Positions 8,516-16,857 of a stretch of 64,000 bases of DNA are shown in pieces (the stretch's first letter is position 1; every line of letters starts with the position of its first letter). Position numbers and translations under genes: made by a program. The notes under the pieces were generated by a model, which saw nothing but the letters and a program-made list of their open reading frames with translations, searched no databases and was not told the DNA's origin. Origin of the DNA: Geobacillus icigianus. GTDB taxonomy: Bacteria > Bacillota > Bacilli > Bacillales > Anoxybacillaceae. The stretch spans positions 1 through 64,000 of the forward strand of contig NZ_JPYA01000073.1 of assembly GCF_000750005.1 (NCBI RefSeq), written 5' to 3'.

Positions 8516-8898
8516 CGGGCCATTTCCCCCTTTCGCTTTGGCTGGGCGGCAGCGGAGCCCGCCCATGCCGCGGTTAGACCGCCGAACAAACTGGCGGCGA
8601 TATAACCAGCGGCCATGCCCCATCGCCCTTGTTCCAGCAATTCGATACACTCGACGCTAAGGGTAGAAAACGTCGTATACGAGCCGACAAAACCGCTCGT
8701 CACCGCCGTTTGCAGCCATGGTGGCCACGCCGGGCGGCGGGTGAATGTGACCGTGAGCCAGCTGAGCAAAAACGAGCCTGTCCAGTTGATGAAAAGCGTC
8801 GCAAACGGAAAGCCATGGGCGGCGGGAACAAGCAAACCGAGCCCATAACGGACAAGCGCGCCGATCATGCCGGCGATGCCGACGGCGAGATAGACCAA
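8512..8898 (-). CDS. crcB: fluoride channel subunit CrcB/Fluc (first copy)
   Basis: A 128-residue four-helix Fluc/CrcB protein: GMIGALVRYG at the N-terminus, INWTGSFLLS in helix 2 and YTTFSTLS in helix 3, with a basic tail KRKGEMAR. It differs from the second copy over most of its length, consistent with an asymmetric antiparallel heterodimer. The start is TTG 8898 after GGAAGGAGGGGG. It is the first gene downstream of a fluoride riboswitch, so its expression should rise with intracellular fluoride. Confidence 0.9.
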   Translation of the reverse strand: MVYLAVGIAGMIGALVRYGLGLLVPAAHGFPFATLFINWTGSFLLSWLTVTFTRRPAWPPWLQTAVTSGFVGSYTTFSTLSVECIELLEQGRWGMAAGYIAASLFGGLTAAWAGSAAAQPKRKGEMAR

Positions 8899-8915
8899 TC
8901 AGACCCCCTCCTTCC

Positions 8916-8959
8916 GAAAAATGAACAGACTCCTGCCGCTTCCATTCGCAGCAGGAGTC
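8916..8959 (-). terminator. riboswitch-controlled terminator
   Basis: A nine-base-pair stem GACTCCTGC/GCAGGAGTC followed on the minus strand by TGTTCATTTTT. One arm is shared with the fluoride aptamer pseudoknot. Confidence 0.85.
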
Positions 8960-9012
8960 ATCAGCCGGAAACCGGCGGTTATGGCGAACTCCATCGCCTA
9001 TGAAGTTCAGTT
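8928..9012 (-). ncRNA. fluoride riboswitch (crcB motif) with terminator
   Basis: The minus strand carries GGCGATGGAGTTCGCC, then ATAACCGCC, then GGCTGATGACTCCTGC (core 8951-8998), the hallmark of the crcB RNA. The GGAGT loop can pair with ACTCC to form the pseudoknot. The same 3' strand, GCAGGAGTC on the plus strand at 8951-8959, also pairs with 8928-8936 to form a terminator stem followed by a U-run (plus-strand A-run 8917-8921). Fluoride should stabilise the aptamer and allow crcB transcription. Confidence 0.95.
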
Positions 9013-9019
9013 TTTCTTC

Positions 9020-9049
9020 ATTGTACCATATGTCTTGGTTCGCTGTGAA
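9020..9049 (-). promoter_or_regulatory. promoter of the crcB operon
   Basis: TTCACA (9044-9049) and TACAAT (9020-9025) on the minus strand, spacer 18; transcription would begin just before the riboswitch. Confidence 0.6.
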
Positions 9050-9056
9050 GACCGAC

Positions 9057-9194
9057 CTAGAAGGCTGGTGATTTACTCGCGCAACCGCTTCTTCGGATCG
9101 TTTCTCAAGTAGAAAAAATTTGCTGCATCAGCCTCTATGCTCACGCGTTCCATCGCCGATTAAGGCAAACAGCAGTTTTTCACCAACCTTCTAG
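9057..9194 (+). repeat. ~140 bp inverted-repeat element, copy 1
   Basis: Starts CTAGAAGGCTGGTGATTT and ends TTTTTCACCAACCTTCTAG, so the ends are near-perfect inverted repeats. Internal signature TTTCTCAAGTAGAAAAA then GCTGCATCAG. No open frame of note. Confidence 0.85.
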
Positions 9195-9321
9195 AAAGAT
9201 GAGGAGGAAAGCCAGCATGTTGCTTCCCCGCATCATTTCTCACATAGACCCTTGTAGCGTCGGTGCTGCTTTTCCCACCTTCCCGATCGATGGAGGGAAA
9301 CAGTAGGCTTTCCCGCGCTTT
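9191..9321 (+). repeat. degenerate element copy joined to copy 1
   Basis: Shares the CTAGAA junction with copy 1 and keeps ATTTCTCACATAGACCCTTG and a GTCGGTGCTGC block, but its right end is lost against the modA stop. Confidence 0.5.
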
Positions 9322-10113
9322 CTACCGGGCGCGGCGGAACCCGTGTTGTTCGAAAGTGTGGAGCGCCTGTTCACTCGTCAAATAAGAGTAAAACTCCCGT
9401 GCCTCCTTGAGATGTTTGCTCGTTTTGACCACACCGAGCGGGTAGACGATCGGACCGTGCATACGGCTTGGCACCGCGGCGGCGATGTTGACGTTGTCGG
9501 ACACGAGCGCATCCGTCCGATACACAAAGCCGGCGTCGACGTTGCCGGTTTCCACGTAGGTCAGCACTTGGCGCACGTCTTTCGCGTAGACGAGCTTCGG
9601 TTTGACTTGCTTCCACAGCCCAGCCTGCTCTAGCGTTTGTTTCGCGTACATGCCGGCCGGCACCGACTCCGGAATGCCAATCGCCACCCGTTTGGCGCGG
9701 ATCAGGTCACCGAGCGACCGAATCGCTTCTTCTCCTTGTTTTGGAACGATGAGCACCAGCTCGTTGGCGAGCACCGTTTTTTCGTGCTCGGAATCGATCA
9801 GCCCTTCTTGTTTCAGCTTCACAAACGGCTCGACCGCGGCGGAAAAAAAGAGATCGACCGGCGCCCCTTCAGAAATTTGTTTTTGCAAAGCGCCCGATGC
9901 GCCAAAATTATAGTGAATGCGGATGTTCGGGTGCTTTCGTTCAAACGCCGTTTTCGCTTCTCCCAGCGCTTCTTGCAGACTGGCCGCGGCCGAAACAATC
10001 AGCTCTGTTTGGTCCGCTGATTCCATTCGCTCGGCGCGTTCTTTTCGATCGCCGCCGCAGCCATACAAACCGAACAACAAAAACACCGCCATGAGCCATG
10101 CCATGTTTCGCAT
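9322..10113 (-). CDS. modA: molybdate ABC transporter substrate-binding lipoprotein ModA
   Basis: A 263-residue periplasmic-type binding protein. A lipobox (GLYGC) near residue 20 would anchor it to the membrane outer face. VSAAASLQEALGE, FGASGALQKQI and DVDLFFSAA-like segments form the oxyanion site typical of ModA/AlgQ-type proteins. ATG 10113 is chosen because AAGGGGG lies six bases upstream; ATG 10119 abuts it. Normally modB and modC follow; here only repeats and crcB follow, so its membrane partner must be encoded elsewhere or be lost. The divergent gene at 10659 is a matching regulator. Confidence 0.88.
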   Translation of the reverse strand: MRNMAWLMAVFLLFGLYGCGGDRKERAERMESADQTELIVSAAASLQEALGEAKTAFERKHPNIRIHYNFGASGALQKQISEGAPVDLFFSAAVEPFVKLKQEGLIDSEHEKTVLANELVLIVPKQGEEAIRSLGDLIRAKRVAIGIPESVPAGMYAKQTLEQAGLWKQVKPKLVYAKDVRQVLTYVETGNVDAGFVYRTDALVSDNVNIAAAVPSRMHGPIVYPLGVVKTSKHLKEAREFYSYLTSEQALHTFEQHGFRRAR

Positions 10114-10134
10114 TTGCATCCCCCTTATCTTCGC

Positions 10135-10274
10135 CTAGAAGGTTGGTGATGGAAGGAAACAGACCGCCTATCAGCCTTGTTTCTCAAATAGAAAAGCTCT
10201 GTCGCATCGGGAGCATCTTTCGCAAGCTCCCCCCATCGTCCAAATGGAACAACCGTTTTTCACCAGTCTTCTAG
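10135..10274 (+). repeat. ~140 bp inverted-repeat element, copy 2
   Basis: CTAGAAGGTTGGTGAT at the left, TTTTTCACCAGTCTTCTAG at the right, internal TTTCTCAAATAGAAAAGC and TGTCGCATCGGGAGC. Confidence 0.85.
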
Positions 10275-10409
10275 GAGGCTGGTGATTTAAGGGAGCAAGC
10301 CGCTTGTCAGGTCCATTCTTCCAATAGAAAAGCCTCGTCGCATCAGGAGCGCCTTTCAAACGATCCCCCATTGCTCAACAGAAACAACCGTTTTTTACCA
10401 GCCTTCTAG
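10271..10409 (+). repeat. ~140 bp inverted-repeat element, copy 3
   Basis: Shares its left CTAG with copy 2. Left end CTAGGAGGCTGGTGATTTA, right end TTTTACCAGCCTTCTAG, internal CCAATAGAAAAGCC and CGTCGCATCAGGAGC. Confidence 0.85.
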
Positions 10410-10548
10410 AAAGATCAGTGATTTCAGCAAAAAATCAGCGTAAACCTGGCCTTTCGCCAAAATTGAGAAACCTTGCAAAATCCACTTTATTTTCCTTACT
10501 AGAACGGCTGTTGGTTTCATCCCCCTCATCTTTCATCAACCTTCCAGA
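10406..10548 (+). repeat. ~140 bp inverted-repeat element, copy 4 (diverged)
   Basis: Shares CTAG with copy 3, begins CTAGAAAGATCAGTGATTT and ends TTTCATCAACCTTCCAG; the middle keeps GAGAAACCTTGCAAAATCC. Confidence 0.65.
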
Positions 10549-10658
10549 ACTATTATATCTAATTATATCTAATTATTATTAATGATAACTAGTTATAAAA
10601 GAAAACTTTTTTCACTTCCCTCTCTTTACGCTACAATAAAAGAAAGGGGGATTGTCGA

Positions 10659-11583
10659 ATGACGGAACCGCGGTCCTACACGATTGAAGAAATCGCTTCC
10701 TTACTAAAGGTGTCCAAACTAACGGTGTACGACTTAGTAAAAAAAAGGGAAATTGCCTGCCTTTCGTGTCGGGCGGCAAATGCGGGTCACCGCGGACGAT
10801 CTCGAGCGGTACATCGCCGGGCAAAAAGGGGAGGTAGCCGCCACTCCCCCTGCCGTCTTGCGTCCGACCGAAACCGCTCTTCGCCCTGTCATTATCAGCG
10901 GCCAAGATGTAGCGCTCGATTTGCTTGGGGCTCATCTCGACAAAAGCGGCCGTTATCGATCGCTTCGCACCTATACGAGCAGCCTCAACGGGTTAATCGC
11001 GCTGTACAAAGGGCAAGGGGACATCGTCAGCGTGCATTTATTTGACGGGGAAACAGGCGAGTACAACCGCCCGTATGTCGAAAAACTGCTGACTGGGCAT
11101 GCGTACATCATGGTGAACGTAATGCGCCGGCTCATTGGATTTTACGTGCAAAGAGGAAATCCGCGCGGCATTCAAACGTGGAGCGACTTGGGAAGGAACG
11201 ATGTCACGATCGTCAACCGAGAAAAAGGAGCGGGGGCGCGTGTGCTTCTAGATGAACAGCTGCGCCGGCATGGGCTATCTCCTTCCGCTGTCCACGGGTA
11301 TGAACGGGAAGAAACGAGCCACGTAAGCGTGGCTTCCGCAGTGGCGGCGGGCTTGGCGGATGTTGGCATCGGCACGGAAAAAGTGGCACGGATGGGCGGC
11401 GTTGAGTTTATTCCGCTCGTGAATGAGCAATATGATGTTGTCATGCTGCGGACCGCCGAGAACGAGCCGCTCATCGCCGCTGTCTTGAACGTGCTTCGCT
11501 CCGATTCGTTCCGCACCGAACTCGAGGCGCTTGGCGGATACGATGTGTCGCAAACCGGGCGCATCATCGCCGAGCGCAGCTGA
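10659..11583 (+). pseudogene. yvgK: excisionase-type HTH plus molybdate-type binding domain regulator, frame broken at A8
   Basis: The first frame from ATG 10659 encodes a MerR/excisionase helix-turn-helix (YTIEEIASLLKVSKLTVYDL). After an A8 run at 10739-10746 the sense frame shifts. With seven A the text reads VKKGKLPAFRVGRQMRV, exactly the usual motif, and continues as a periplasmic-binding-like domain (GRYRSLRTYTSS near the start, NREKGAGARVLLD, LADVGIGTEKVA) to 11583, 307 residues in total. B. subtilis YvgK has this layout beside modA and is thought to sense molybdate. It is divergent from modA here. The gene is either a pseudogene, read by slippage on A8, or a base-call error. Confidence 0.75.
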
Positions 11584-11773
11584 CCGAACGGCCGCCCCGT
11601 GTCGTCGATTTAGCCCTTTTTTGACCGATACGCTGTTTTTTGACTATCCAAAGCTCGTCTTCCCAATGTCCAGATGCGATGAAGAACGGCAACATGAACA
11701 GCGGCGTTGGATTCGCTAGGTGATGAGCCTCCCCTCTCTTTTCCTGACGTTTGCTGGCATACACGTCAAAACA

Positions 11774-11816
11774 AAACTGGCCCGAAAAGCAAATTCGCTT
11801 TTTGGGCCAGTTTTTC
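11774..11816. terminator. bidirectional terminator after pheT
   Basis: ACTGGCCCGAAAAGC (11776-11790) pairs with GCTTTTTGGGCCAGT (11797-11811) with one G-T wobble; T-runs on both outer sides. It ends the pheST operon and could also stop the regulator transcript coming from the left. Confidence 0.9.
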
Positions 11817-11819
11817 CTA

Positions 11820-14234
11820 TCACCCGCGCAACACCGCGCCAAACTGCTCTTCGACCGCGGCAAGCACTCGCTCATGAACGGTCGTGACTTCTTCATCGGT
11901 GAGCGTCCGCTCCGGATCATAGTAGCGGAGCGAGAAGGCGAGCGATTTTTTCCCGGCCGGCAGACGGTCACCTTGGTAGACGTCAAAGAGGGCGACGTCT
12001 TTCAGCAGCGGCTTCCCGGCTTCTTCGATCGCTTGTTTGAGGGCGCCGGCTTCGATGTTGTCATCGACAACTAAAGCGATGTCGCGCACAACCGACGGGA
12101 AGCGCGGAATCAGCTCGTAGCGGATCGCTTCGCTTTCCGCGTTCAACAGCTCGGACAAGGCGAGTTCAAAGACGTACGTTTCTTTCAAATCGTACTCTTT
12201 TTGCACCGCCGGATGGAGCTGGCCGACAAAGCCGATCACCGTTCCGTCAAGCGCGATCTCGGCCGTCCGCCCCGGATGCAAATCGGCGCGCTTCGCCGGG
12301 CGGTAGCTGATGCGATCAGACAGCCCAAGCAGGTCGAACAAGCCGTCAAGCACGCCTTTTGTAACATAGAAATCGGCCGCTTTTTTCTCCCCTTGCCAAA
12401 GGTGAGCATGCCATAAGCCGGTGATGACGCCGGCGAGCCGCTCGTTTTCCGCTGGCTGAACGTTTTCCCCGCGCGACAAATAGACAGAGCCGATTTCGTA
12501 CAAGGCGACGTTCTCGACTTGGCGGGCGCGGTTGTAGCTCACCGCTTCAAGCAGATGCGGAATCAAGCTTTGCCGCAAAACGCTCCGCTCCTCGCTCATC
12601 GGCAGCGCCAAGCGGATTGGTTCGGCCGTCTCCAAAGCAAAACGCGCCGCTTTGTCCGGGCTCGTCAATGAATACGTGATCGCTTGGAACAAGCCGGCTC
12701 CTTCCAAATAGCGACGGACGCGGCGGCGCTTCGCCTGGTACGGCGTGAGCCCGCCCGGTTTCGCCTCGGCCACCGGCAACGTCGCCGGCAAATGGTCGTA
12801 GCCGTACAAGCGGGCGACTTCCTCGATGATATCTTCTTCGATGGCAATGTCACGGCGGCGCGATGGGACATGAACGGTGAACGTTCCGTTGTCTTCGGTG
12901 AACGGAAATTGCAAGTTCGCCAAAATCGCGGCCACTTCCTCTTTCGACATCGCCGTGCCGAGGACGCCGTTGATCCGTTCAAGCGTGACCGTCACGACCA
13001 CCGGCTCTTCTTTCCATGTGCTGGCTTCGACGATGCCGCCGACGACCTCACCGCCGGCGTATTCGGCCATCAACGCCGCGGCGCGTTCAAGCGCTTCTTT
13101 CGTCCGCGCCGGATCGATCCCTTTTTCAAAGCGGGTGCTCGCCTCGCTACGCAGCCCGTGGTCTTTCACCGCCTGGCGGATGACCGGGCTCGCAAAATAC
13201 GCCGCCTCAATGAACACCGTTTTCGTGTCGTCACGCACTTCCGAATTGGCCCCGCCCATTACGCCGGCTAAGGCGACCGGCTCGCGGCCGTTCGTGATGA
13301 CGAGATGATTGTCGGTCAGCTTCCGTTCGACATCGTCAAGCGTCACGATCGTTTCGCCTTCGTTCGCACGGCGGACGACAATCTCCTTCGAACCGAGGCG
13401 GTCGTAGTCAAACGCGTGCAGCGGCTGGCCGTACTCAAGCAAAATATAGTTCGTAATGTCGACGACGTTGTTGTGCGGGCGAATGCCGGCGGCCATCAAG
13501 CGCGCCTGCATCCAAAGCGGCGACGGGCCGATCCGGACGTTTTTCACGATCCGCCCGGCGTACAGCGGATTGTCTTCCGGCGCCTCGACGCGGACGGAAA
13601 TGTAGTCACGGATCATTTCATCGTTTTCTTTGACCACCGCTTCCGGCAGCTTCACCGCGCGGCCGAGAATGGCGGCCACTTCATAGGCGACGCCGATCAT
13701 GCTTAAGCAGTCAGCGCGGTTGGGCGTTAACGAGAGTTCGAGCACTTCATCGTGCAAGCCGAGCCATTCCAGCGCATCGGCGCCGACCGGCGCGTCGCTC
13801 GGGAAGACGAAAATGCCGTCGGCGTATGCTTTCGGCACGACTTTCGTTTCGATACCGAGCTCTTGGAGCGAACAAATCATGCCGTTTGACTCTTCGCCGC
13901 GCAGCTTCGCCCGTTTGATTTTAAAATGGCCCGGCAGCACCGCCCCGACTTTGGCGACAGCGACGTTTTGCCCTTTGGCGACGTTCGGGGCGCCGCAAAT
14001 GATTTGCACCGGCTCTCCTTCGCCAAAATCGACAAGACACTTTCGCAGTTTGTCGGCGTTCGGATGCGGCTCACATTCGAGCACGTGACCGATGACGATT
14101 CCTTTCATTCCCCGGTCAAGCGCTTCGACCCGCTCGACTTCGATGCCGCTTTTGGTGATGCGCTCCGCGAGCTCTTTGGCAGTGATGCCGGTCAAATCGA
14201 CATACTCGCTTAGCCAACGGTAAGACACGAGCAT
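11820..14234 (-). CDS. pheT: phenylalanine-tRNA ligase beta subunit
   Basis: An 804-residue protein of the normal bacterial length. An N-terminal OB-fold tRNA-binding domain (about 40-150: [18 protein letters not shown]) is followed by the B3/B4 editing region (about 210-400: [26 protein letters not shown]), the B5 domain, the catalytic-like core and a C-terminal anticodon-binding FDX-ACB domain (about 710-804: [14 protein letters not shown]). It joins PheS as an alpha2beta2 enzyme that loads phenylalanine on tRNA-Phe and hydrolyses mischarged Tyr-tRNA. The gene begins 21 bases after pheS with AAGGAGGGG and is controlled through the pheS T-box. Confidence 0.98.
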   Translation of the reverse strand: MLVSYRWLSEYVDLTGITAKELAERITKSGIEVERVEALDRGMKGIVIGHVLECEPHPNADKLRKCLVDFGEGEPVQIICGAPNVAKGQNVAVAKVGAVLPGHFKIKRAKLRGEESNGMICSLQELGIETKVVPKAYADGIFVFPSDAPVGADALEWLGLHDEVLELSLTPNRADCLSMIGVAYEVAAILGRAVKLPEAVVKENDEMIRDYISVRVEAPEDNPLYAGRIVKNVRIGPSPLWMQARLMAAGIRPHNNVVDITNYILLEYGQPLHAFDYDRLGSKEIVVRRANEGETIVTLDDVERKLTDNHLVITNGREPVALAGVMGGANSEVRDDTKTVFIEAAYFASPVIRQAVKDHGLRSEASTRFEKGIDPARTKEALERAAALMAEYAGGEVVGGIVEASTWKEEPVVVTVTLERINGVLGTAMSKEEVAAILANLQFPFTEDNGTFTVHVPSRRRDIAIEEDIIEEVARLYGYDHLPATLPVAEAKPGGLTPYQAKRRRVRRYLEGAGLFQAITYSLTSPDKAARFALETAEPIRLALPMSEERSVLRQSLIPHLLEAVSYNRARQVENVALYEIGSVYLSRGENVQPAENERLAGVITGLWHAHLWQGEKKAADFYVTKGVLDGLFDLLGLSDRISYRPAKRADLHPGRTAEIALDGTVIGFVGQLHPAVQKEYDLKETYVFELALSELLNAESEAIRYELIPRFPSVVRDIALVVDDNIEAGALKQAIEEAGKPLLKDVALFDVYQGDRLPAGKKSLAFSLRYYDPERTLTDEEVTTVHERVLAAVEEQFGAVLRG

Positions 14235-14255
14235 TTAGAACCCCTCCTTTTTCTG

Positions 14256-15290
14256 CTATACACGCAAAAATTGCCGCAAGAAACGTAGATCGTTTTGATA
14301 AAAATGACGGATGTCATCAATGCCATACTTCAGCATCGCGATCCGCTCCGGCCCCATGCCGAACGCAAAGCCGGTGTACGTTTTCGAATCAAAGCCAGCC
14401 ATCTCAAGCACGTTCGGATGCACCATGCCGGCGCCTAAAATTTCGATCCAGCCCGTGCCTTTGCAGACGCTGCAGCCGTGCCCTTCGCAGCGGAAGCAGG
14501 ACACATCGACTTCGACCGACGGCTCCGTAAACGGGAAAAAGCTCGGCCGGAAGCGGATGTCGCGCCCTTCCCCGAACAGCTTGCGGGCGAATTCGCGCAG
14601 CGTCCCTTTCAAGTCGCTCATCCGGATGTGGCGGTCCACCACCAAACCTTCAATTTGTGTAAACTGGTGCGAATGGGTCGCATCGTCGGTGTCGCGGCGG
14701 TACACTTTGCCCGGGCAAATGATTTTCACCGGGCCGCGCCCGCGGTGCTTCTCCATCGTCCGCGCTTGCATCGGCGATGTATGGGTGCGAAGCAAAATCT
14801 CTTCGGTGATGTAAAACGAATCTTGCATGTCACGGGCCGGGTGGCCTTTTGGCAAATTGAGGGCTTCAAAGTTGTAGTAGTCGGTCTCGACTTCCGGCCC
14901 TTCAGCGATCGTGTAGCCCATGCCGATAAACAAGTCTTCGATTTCCTCGATCACACGCGTCAGCGGATGCGCATTGCCAAGCCGCACCGGCCGGCCCGGC
15001 AGCGTCACATCGATCGCTTCGGCCGCCAGTTTTCGTTCGATTTCTTCTTCTTCCAGTTTCGTTTGTTTCGCCTCAAGCGCCTGTTGAATCGCCTCTCTCA
15101 CTTCGTTGGCCAGCGCGCCGAGTTTCGGGCGTTCCTCCGGCGGCAGCGCCCCCATGCCGCGCAGCACTTCGGTAATCGGCCCTTTTTTGCCTAAGTAGGC
15201 GACGCGCACCTCATTGAGCGCTTTTAAATCGCCAGCTTGGTCAATTTTGGCAAGCGCTTCTCGCTCGAGTTCATGCAACCGTTCTTTCAC
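14256..15290 (-). CDS. pheS: phenylalanine-tRNA ligase alpha subunit
   Basis: A 344-residue class II catalytic subunit, equal in length to the B. subtilis protein. A coiled-coil N-terminal arm (1-85) is followed by the catalytic domain with motif 2 ([20 protein letters not shown]) and motif 3 ([14 protein letters not shown]). [21 protein letters not shown] zinc-ribbon-like insertion is visible. I chose GTG 15290, which follows AGGAGGGATAGGC; the ATG at 15311 lies inside that ribosome site. First gene of pheST, downstream of the T-box leader. Confidence 0.98.
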   Translation of the reverse strand: MKERLHELEREALAKIDQAGDLKALNEVRVAYLGKKGPITEVLRGMGALPPEERPKLGALANEVREAIQQALEAKQTKLEEEEIERKLAAEAIDVTLPGRPVRLGNAHPLTRVIEEIEDLFIGMGYTIAEGPEVETDYYNFEALNLPKGHPARDMQDSFYITEEILLRTHTSPMQARTMEKHRGRGPVKIICPGKVYRRDTDDATHSHQFTQIEGLVVDRHIRMSDLKGTLREFARKLFGEGRDIRFRPSFFPFTEPSVEVDVSCFRCEGHGCSVCKGTGWIEILGAGMVHPNVLEMAGFDSKTYTGFAFGMGPERIAMLKYGIDDIRHFYQNDLRFLRQFLRV

Positions 15291-15312
15291 GCCTATCCCT
15301 CCTCGTTTCAAA

Positions 15313-15588
15313 TAAAAAAACCCGCCCCAGTAAGGGACGAGTTGTTGCTCGCGGTACCACCCTTGTTAACAGCACCAATGAAGACGCGCTGTTCGCTTCC
15401 TTGCCATAACGGCCAAAAGCCGGACCACCTTTACATCCCGCGTTGGGATGGTCCCGGTGTCAACTCGGGAGGTGAACTTCACTTGCGTCGGCCATAAAAA
15501 CGCTCCCAGTCTATGGCGTTTTCTCCCTGGATGGCGAGCAGCAAGCTACTTTTCTCCGTCATCGTTGTTATCGGTATGGGAAATGTCG
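15313..15588 (-). ncRNA. T-box leader of pheST
   Basis: The minus strand has the T-box sequence GGGTGGTACCGCG (15349-15361 region) followed by a terminator (ACTCGTCCC paired with GGGGCGGGT, then TTTTTTT near 15313-15320). Further upstream are several stem-loops and a possible UUC specifier at 15474-15476. Uncharged tRNA-Phe would be sensed and would prevent termination. Confidence 0.93.
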
Positions 15589-15594
15589 CTATTC

Positions 15595-15623
15595 ATTATA
15601 CGCAAATGGGCAGGCAAAGGCAA
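15595..15623 (-). promoter_or_regulatory. promoter of the pheST T-box transcript
   Basis: TTGCCT (15618-15623) and TATAAT (15595-15600), spacer 17, directly after the stop codon of the coiled-coil gene. Confidence 0.7.
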
Positions 15624-15625
15624 GG

Positions 15626-16060
15626 TCAGGCCGAGATTTCTTTGCGCAGCTCATCGATTTCCGCTTCCTGTTCAATCGAGCGGATCGCAAGGCGCTCCAT
15701 AATTTTTTCCTGCCGCACTTGCCCTTCCTTGAGCGCGGCAACATCTTTTTTAACCCCTACCATGTCTTTTTTCATGGCATCCATGTCTTTTTTCATGGCG
15801 TCCATGTCTTTTTTCATGGCATCCATGTCTTTTTTCATGGCGTCCATGTCTTTTTTCATGGCGTCCATGTCTTTTTTCATGGCGTCCATGTCTTTTTTCA
15901 TGGCGTCCACATCACGTTGCAGGCGATCGACTTTGTCTTCAAGTTGCTTCACGCTTCCTTGCAGCTTGACGATATCGATGCGCATTTGTTCGATGTAGGC
16001 CCCTTGAACGTCAAGGCGCTCAAGCACCGCGTTCAACAGCGCCCGAAGTTCGTCATCCAT
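15626..16060 (-). CDS. coiled-coil protein with seven perfect MDAMKKD heptads
   Basis: A 144-residue, wholly helical, hydrophilic protein with no signal peptide or membrane segment. Residues 1-50 are heptad-like (ALLNAVLERLD, VKLQGSVKQLEDKVDRL). Residues 52-100 are seven identical DAMKKDM units, which place Met at both a and d positions, Lys at e and Asp at g. The last third is again heptad-like (AALKEGQVRQEKIMERL). Start ATG 16060 follows GGGAGCGGAGG; the ATG at 16093 lacks a site. I do not recognise a family. It lies between ysgA and the pheS leader. Confidence 0.8.
   Translation of the reverse strand: MDDELRALLNAVLERLDVQGAYIEQMRIDIVKLQGSVKQLEDKVDRLQRDVDAMKKDMDAMKKDMDAMKKDMDAMKKDMDAMKKDMDAMKKDMDAMKKDMVGVKKDVAALKEGQVRQEKIMERLAIRSIEQEAEIDELRKEISA
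15761..15907 (-). repeat. seven 21 bp tandem repeats inside the coiled-coil gene
   Basis: Plus-strand unit CATGTCTTTTTTCATGGC plus GTC or ATC; only the third base of the Ala codon varies (GCC/GCA-type changes written as g or a). In frame, 147 bp. Confidence 0.95.
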
Positions 16061-16101
16061 ACGCCTCCGCTCCCTTTTCCGATTGATTTTCAAATTTTAT
16101 T

Positions 16102-16857
16102 TTACCGCACCGCCCGCAAAGAATAAAGCAAAATTCCGGCCGCCACCGCGACGTTGAGCGACTCCGCCTGGCCGTAAAGCGGGATGCAGACGTTTTCTGT
16201 CGTCATCTCGAGCAGCTCGCGCCGGACGCCGCTTCCTTCGTTGCCGACAAGCAAGGCGAACGAAGACGACGGACGAACGGTGCGGTAATCGGCGGCGTTC
16301 TCCAAGGCGGTGCCGTATACCGAAATGCCTTGCTTTTGGAAACGCGCGATCCACTGCGCCAGATCGCCTTTGACAACCGGAAGGTGAAACAGCGATCCTT
16401 GCGTCGCACGGACGACTTTCGGGTTGTACAAATCGGCGCATCCTTCCCCTAAAATGACCGCATCAATGCCGGCCGCATCAGCCGTGCGAATCATCGTGCC
16501 GAGATTGCCGGGGTCTTGCACGGCGTCAATGAGCAGCGCCGTGTTCACATCGCCAAGCTCGGCCGCGGCTTGCCGGCAGACAGCCATGATCCCTTGCGGT
16601 GTTTCCGTGCTGCTGATCGCCTTCATCACCGCTTCCGTTACGATCACCACCGGCACATCGCTGACGTTCCATCCCGGCGGAATGGCGGCCCGCTCGTCCA
16701 CAATCAGCTCAACAAGCGGCGCTTGGCTTTTTAGCGCCTCTTCGATGAGATGGAATCCTTCGAGCAAAAACCACCCGGTTTCGTCGCGCCCTTTTTTCGT
16801 CAGCAACTTTTTCCATTGCTTCACGCGCGCGTTTTTTGGCGATTCGATCCGCTTCAC
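16102..16857 (-). CDS. ysgA: TrmH/SpoU family RNA 2'-O-methyltransferase
   Basis: A 251-residue SPOUT enzyme. The N-terminal substrate-binding part (about 1-95, RVKQWKKLLTKKGRDETGWF) is followed by the knotted methyltransferase domain with motif 1 QDPGNLGTMIRTA, motif 2 LLVGNEGSG and motif 3 IPLYGQAESLNVAVA. It transfers methyl from SAM to a ribose in rRNA or tRNA; the site is unknown. GTG 16857 overlaps the msrA stop as GTGA and has a GGGGGG site. In B. subtilis ysgA also lies next to pheS, which supports the name. Confidence 0.9.
   Translation of the reverse strand: MKRIESPKNARVKQWKKLLTKKGRDETGWFLLEGFHLIEEALKSQAPLVELIVDERAAIPPGWNVSDVPVVIVTEAVMKAISSTETPQGIMAVCRQAAAELGDVNTALLIDAVQDPGNLGTMIRTADAAGIDAVILGEGCADLYNPKVVRATQGSLFHLPVVKGDLAQWIARFQKQGISVYGTALENAADYRTVRPSSSFALLVGNEGSGVRRELLEMTTENVCIPLYGQAESLNVAVAAGILLYSLRAVR

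Noticed and set aside
10171-10371. Minus-strand frame of 66 codons across repeat copies 2 and 3
   Set aside because: It lies wholly inside the inverted-repeat elements, has no ribosome site and repeats its own sequence because the elements repeat.
10739-10746. A8 run as a classic -1 ribosomal frameshift site
   Set aside because: The required change is +1 (or loss of one A), not -1, and no downstream stimulatory structure is evident; slippage or error fits better.
15761-15907. 21 bp repeats as a possible CRISPR array
   Set aside because: There are no unique spacers; the units are contiguous and in frame in a coiled-coil gene.
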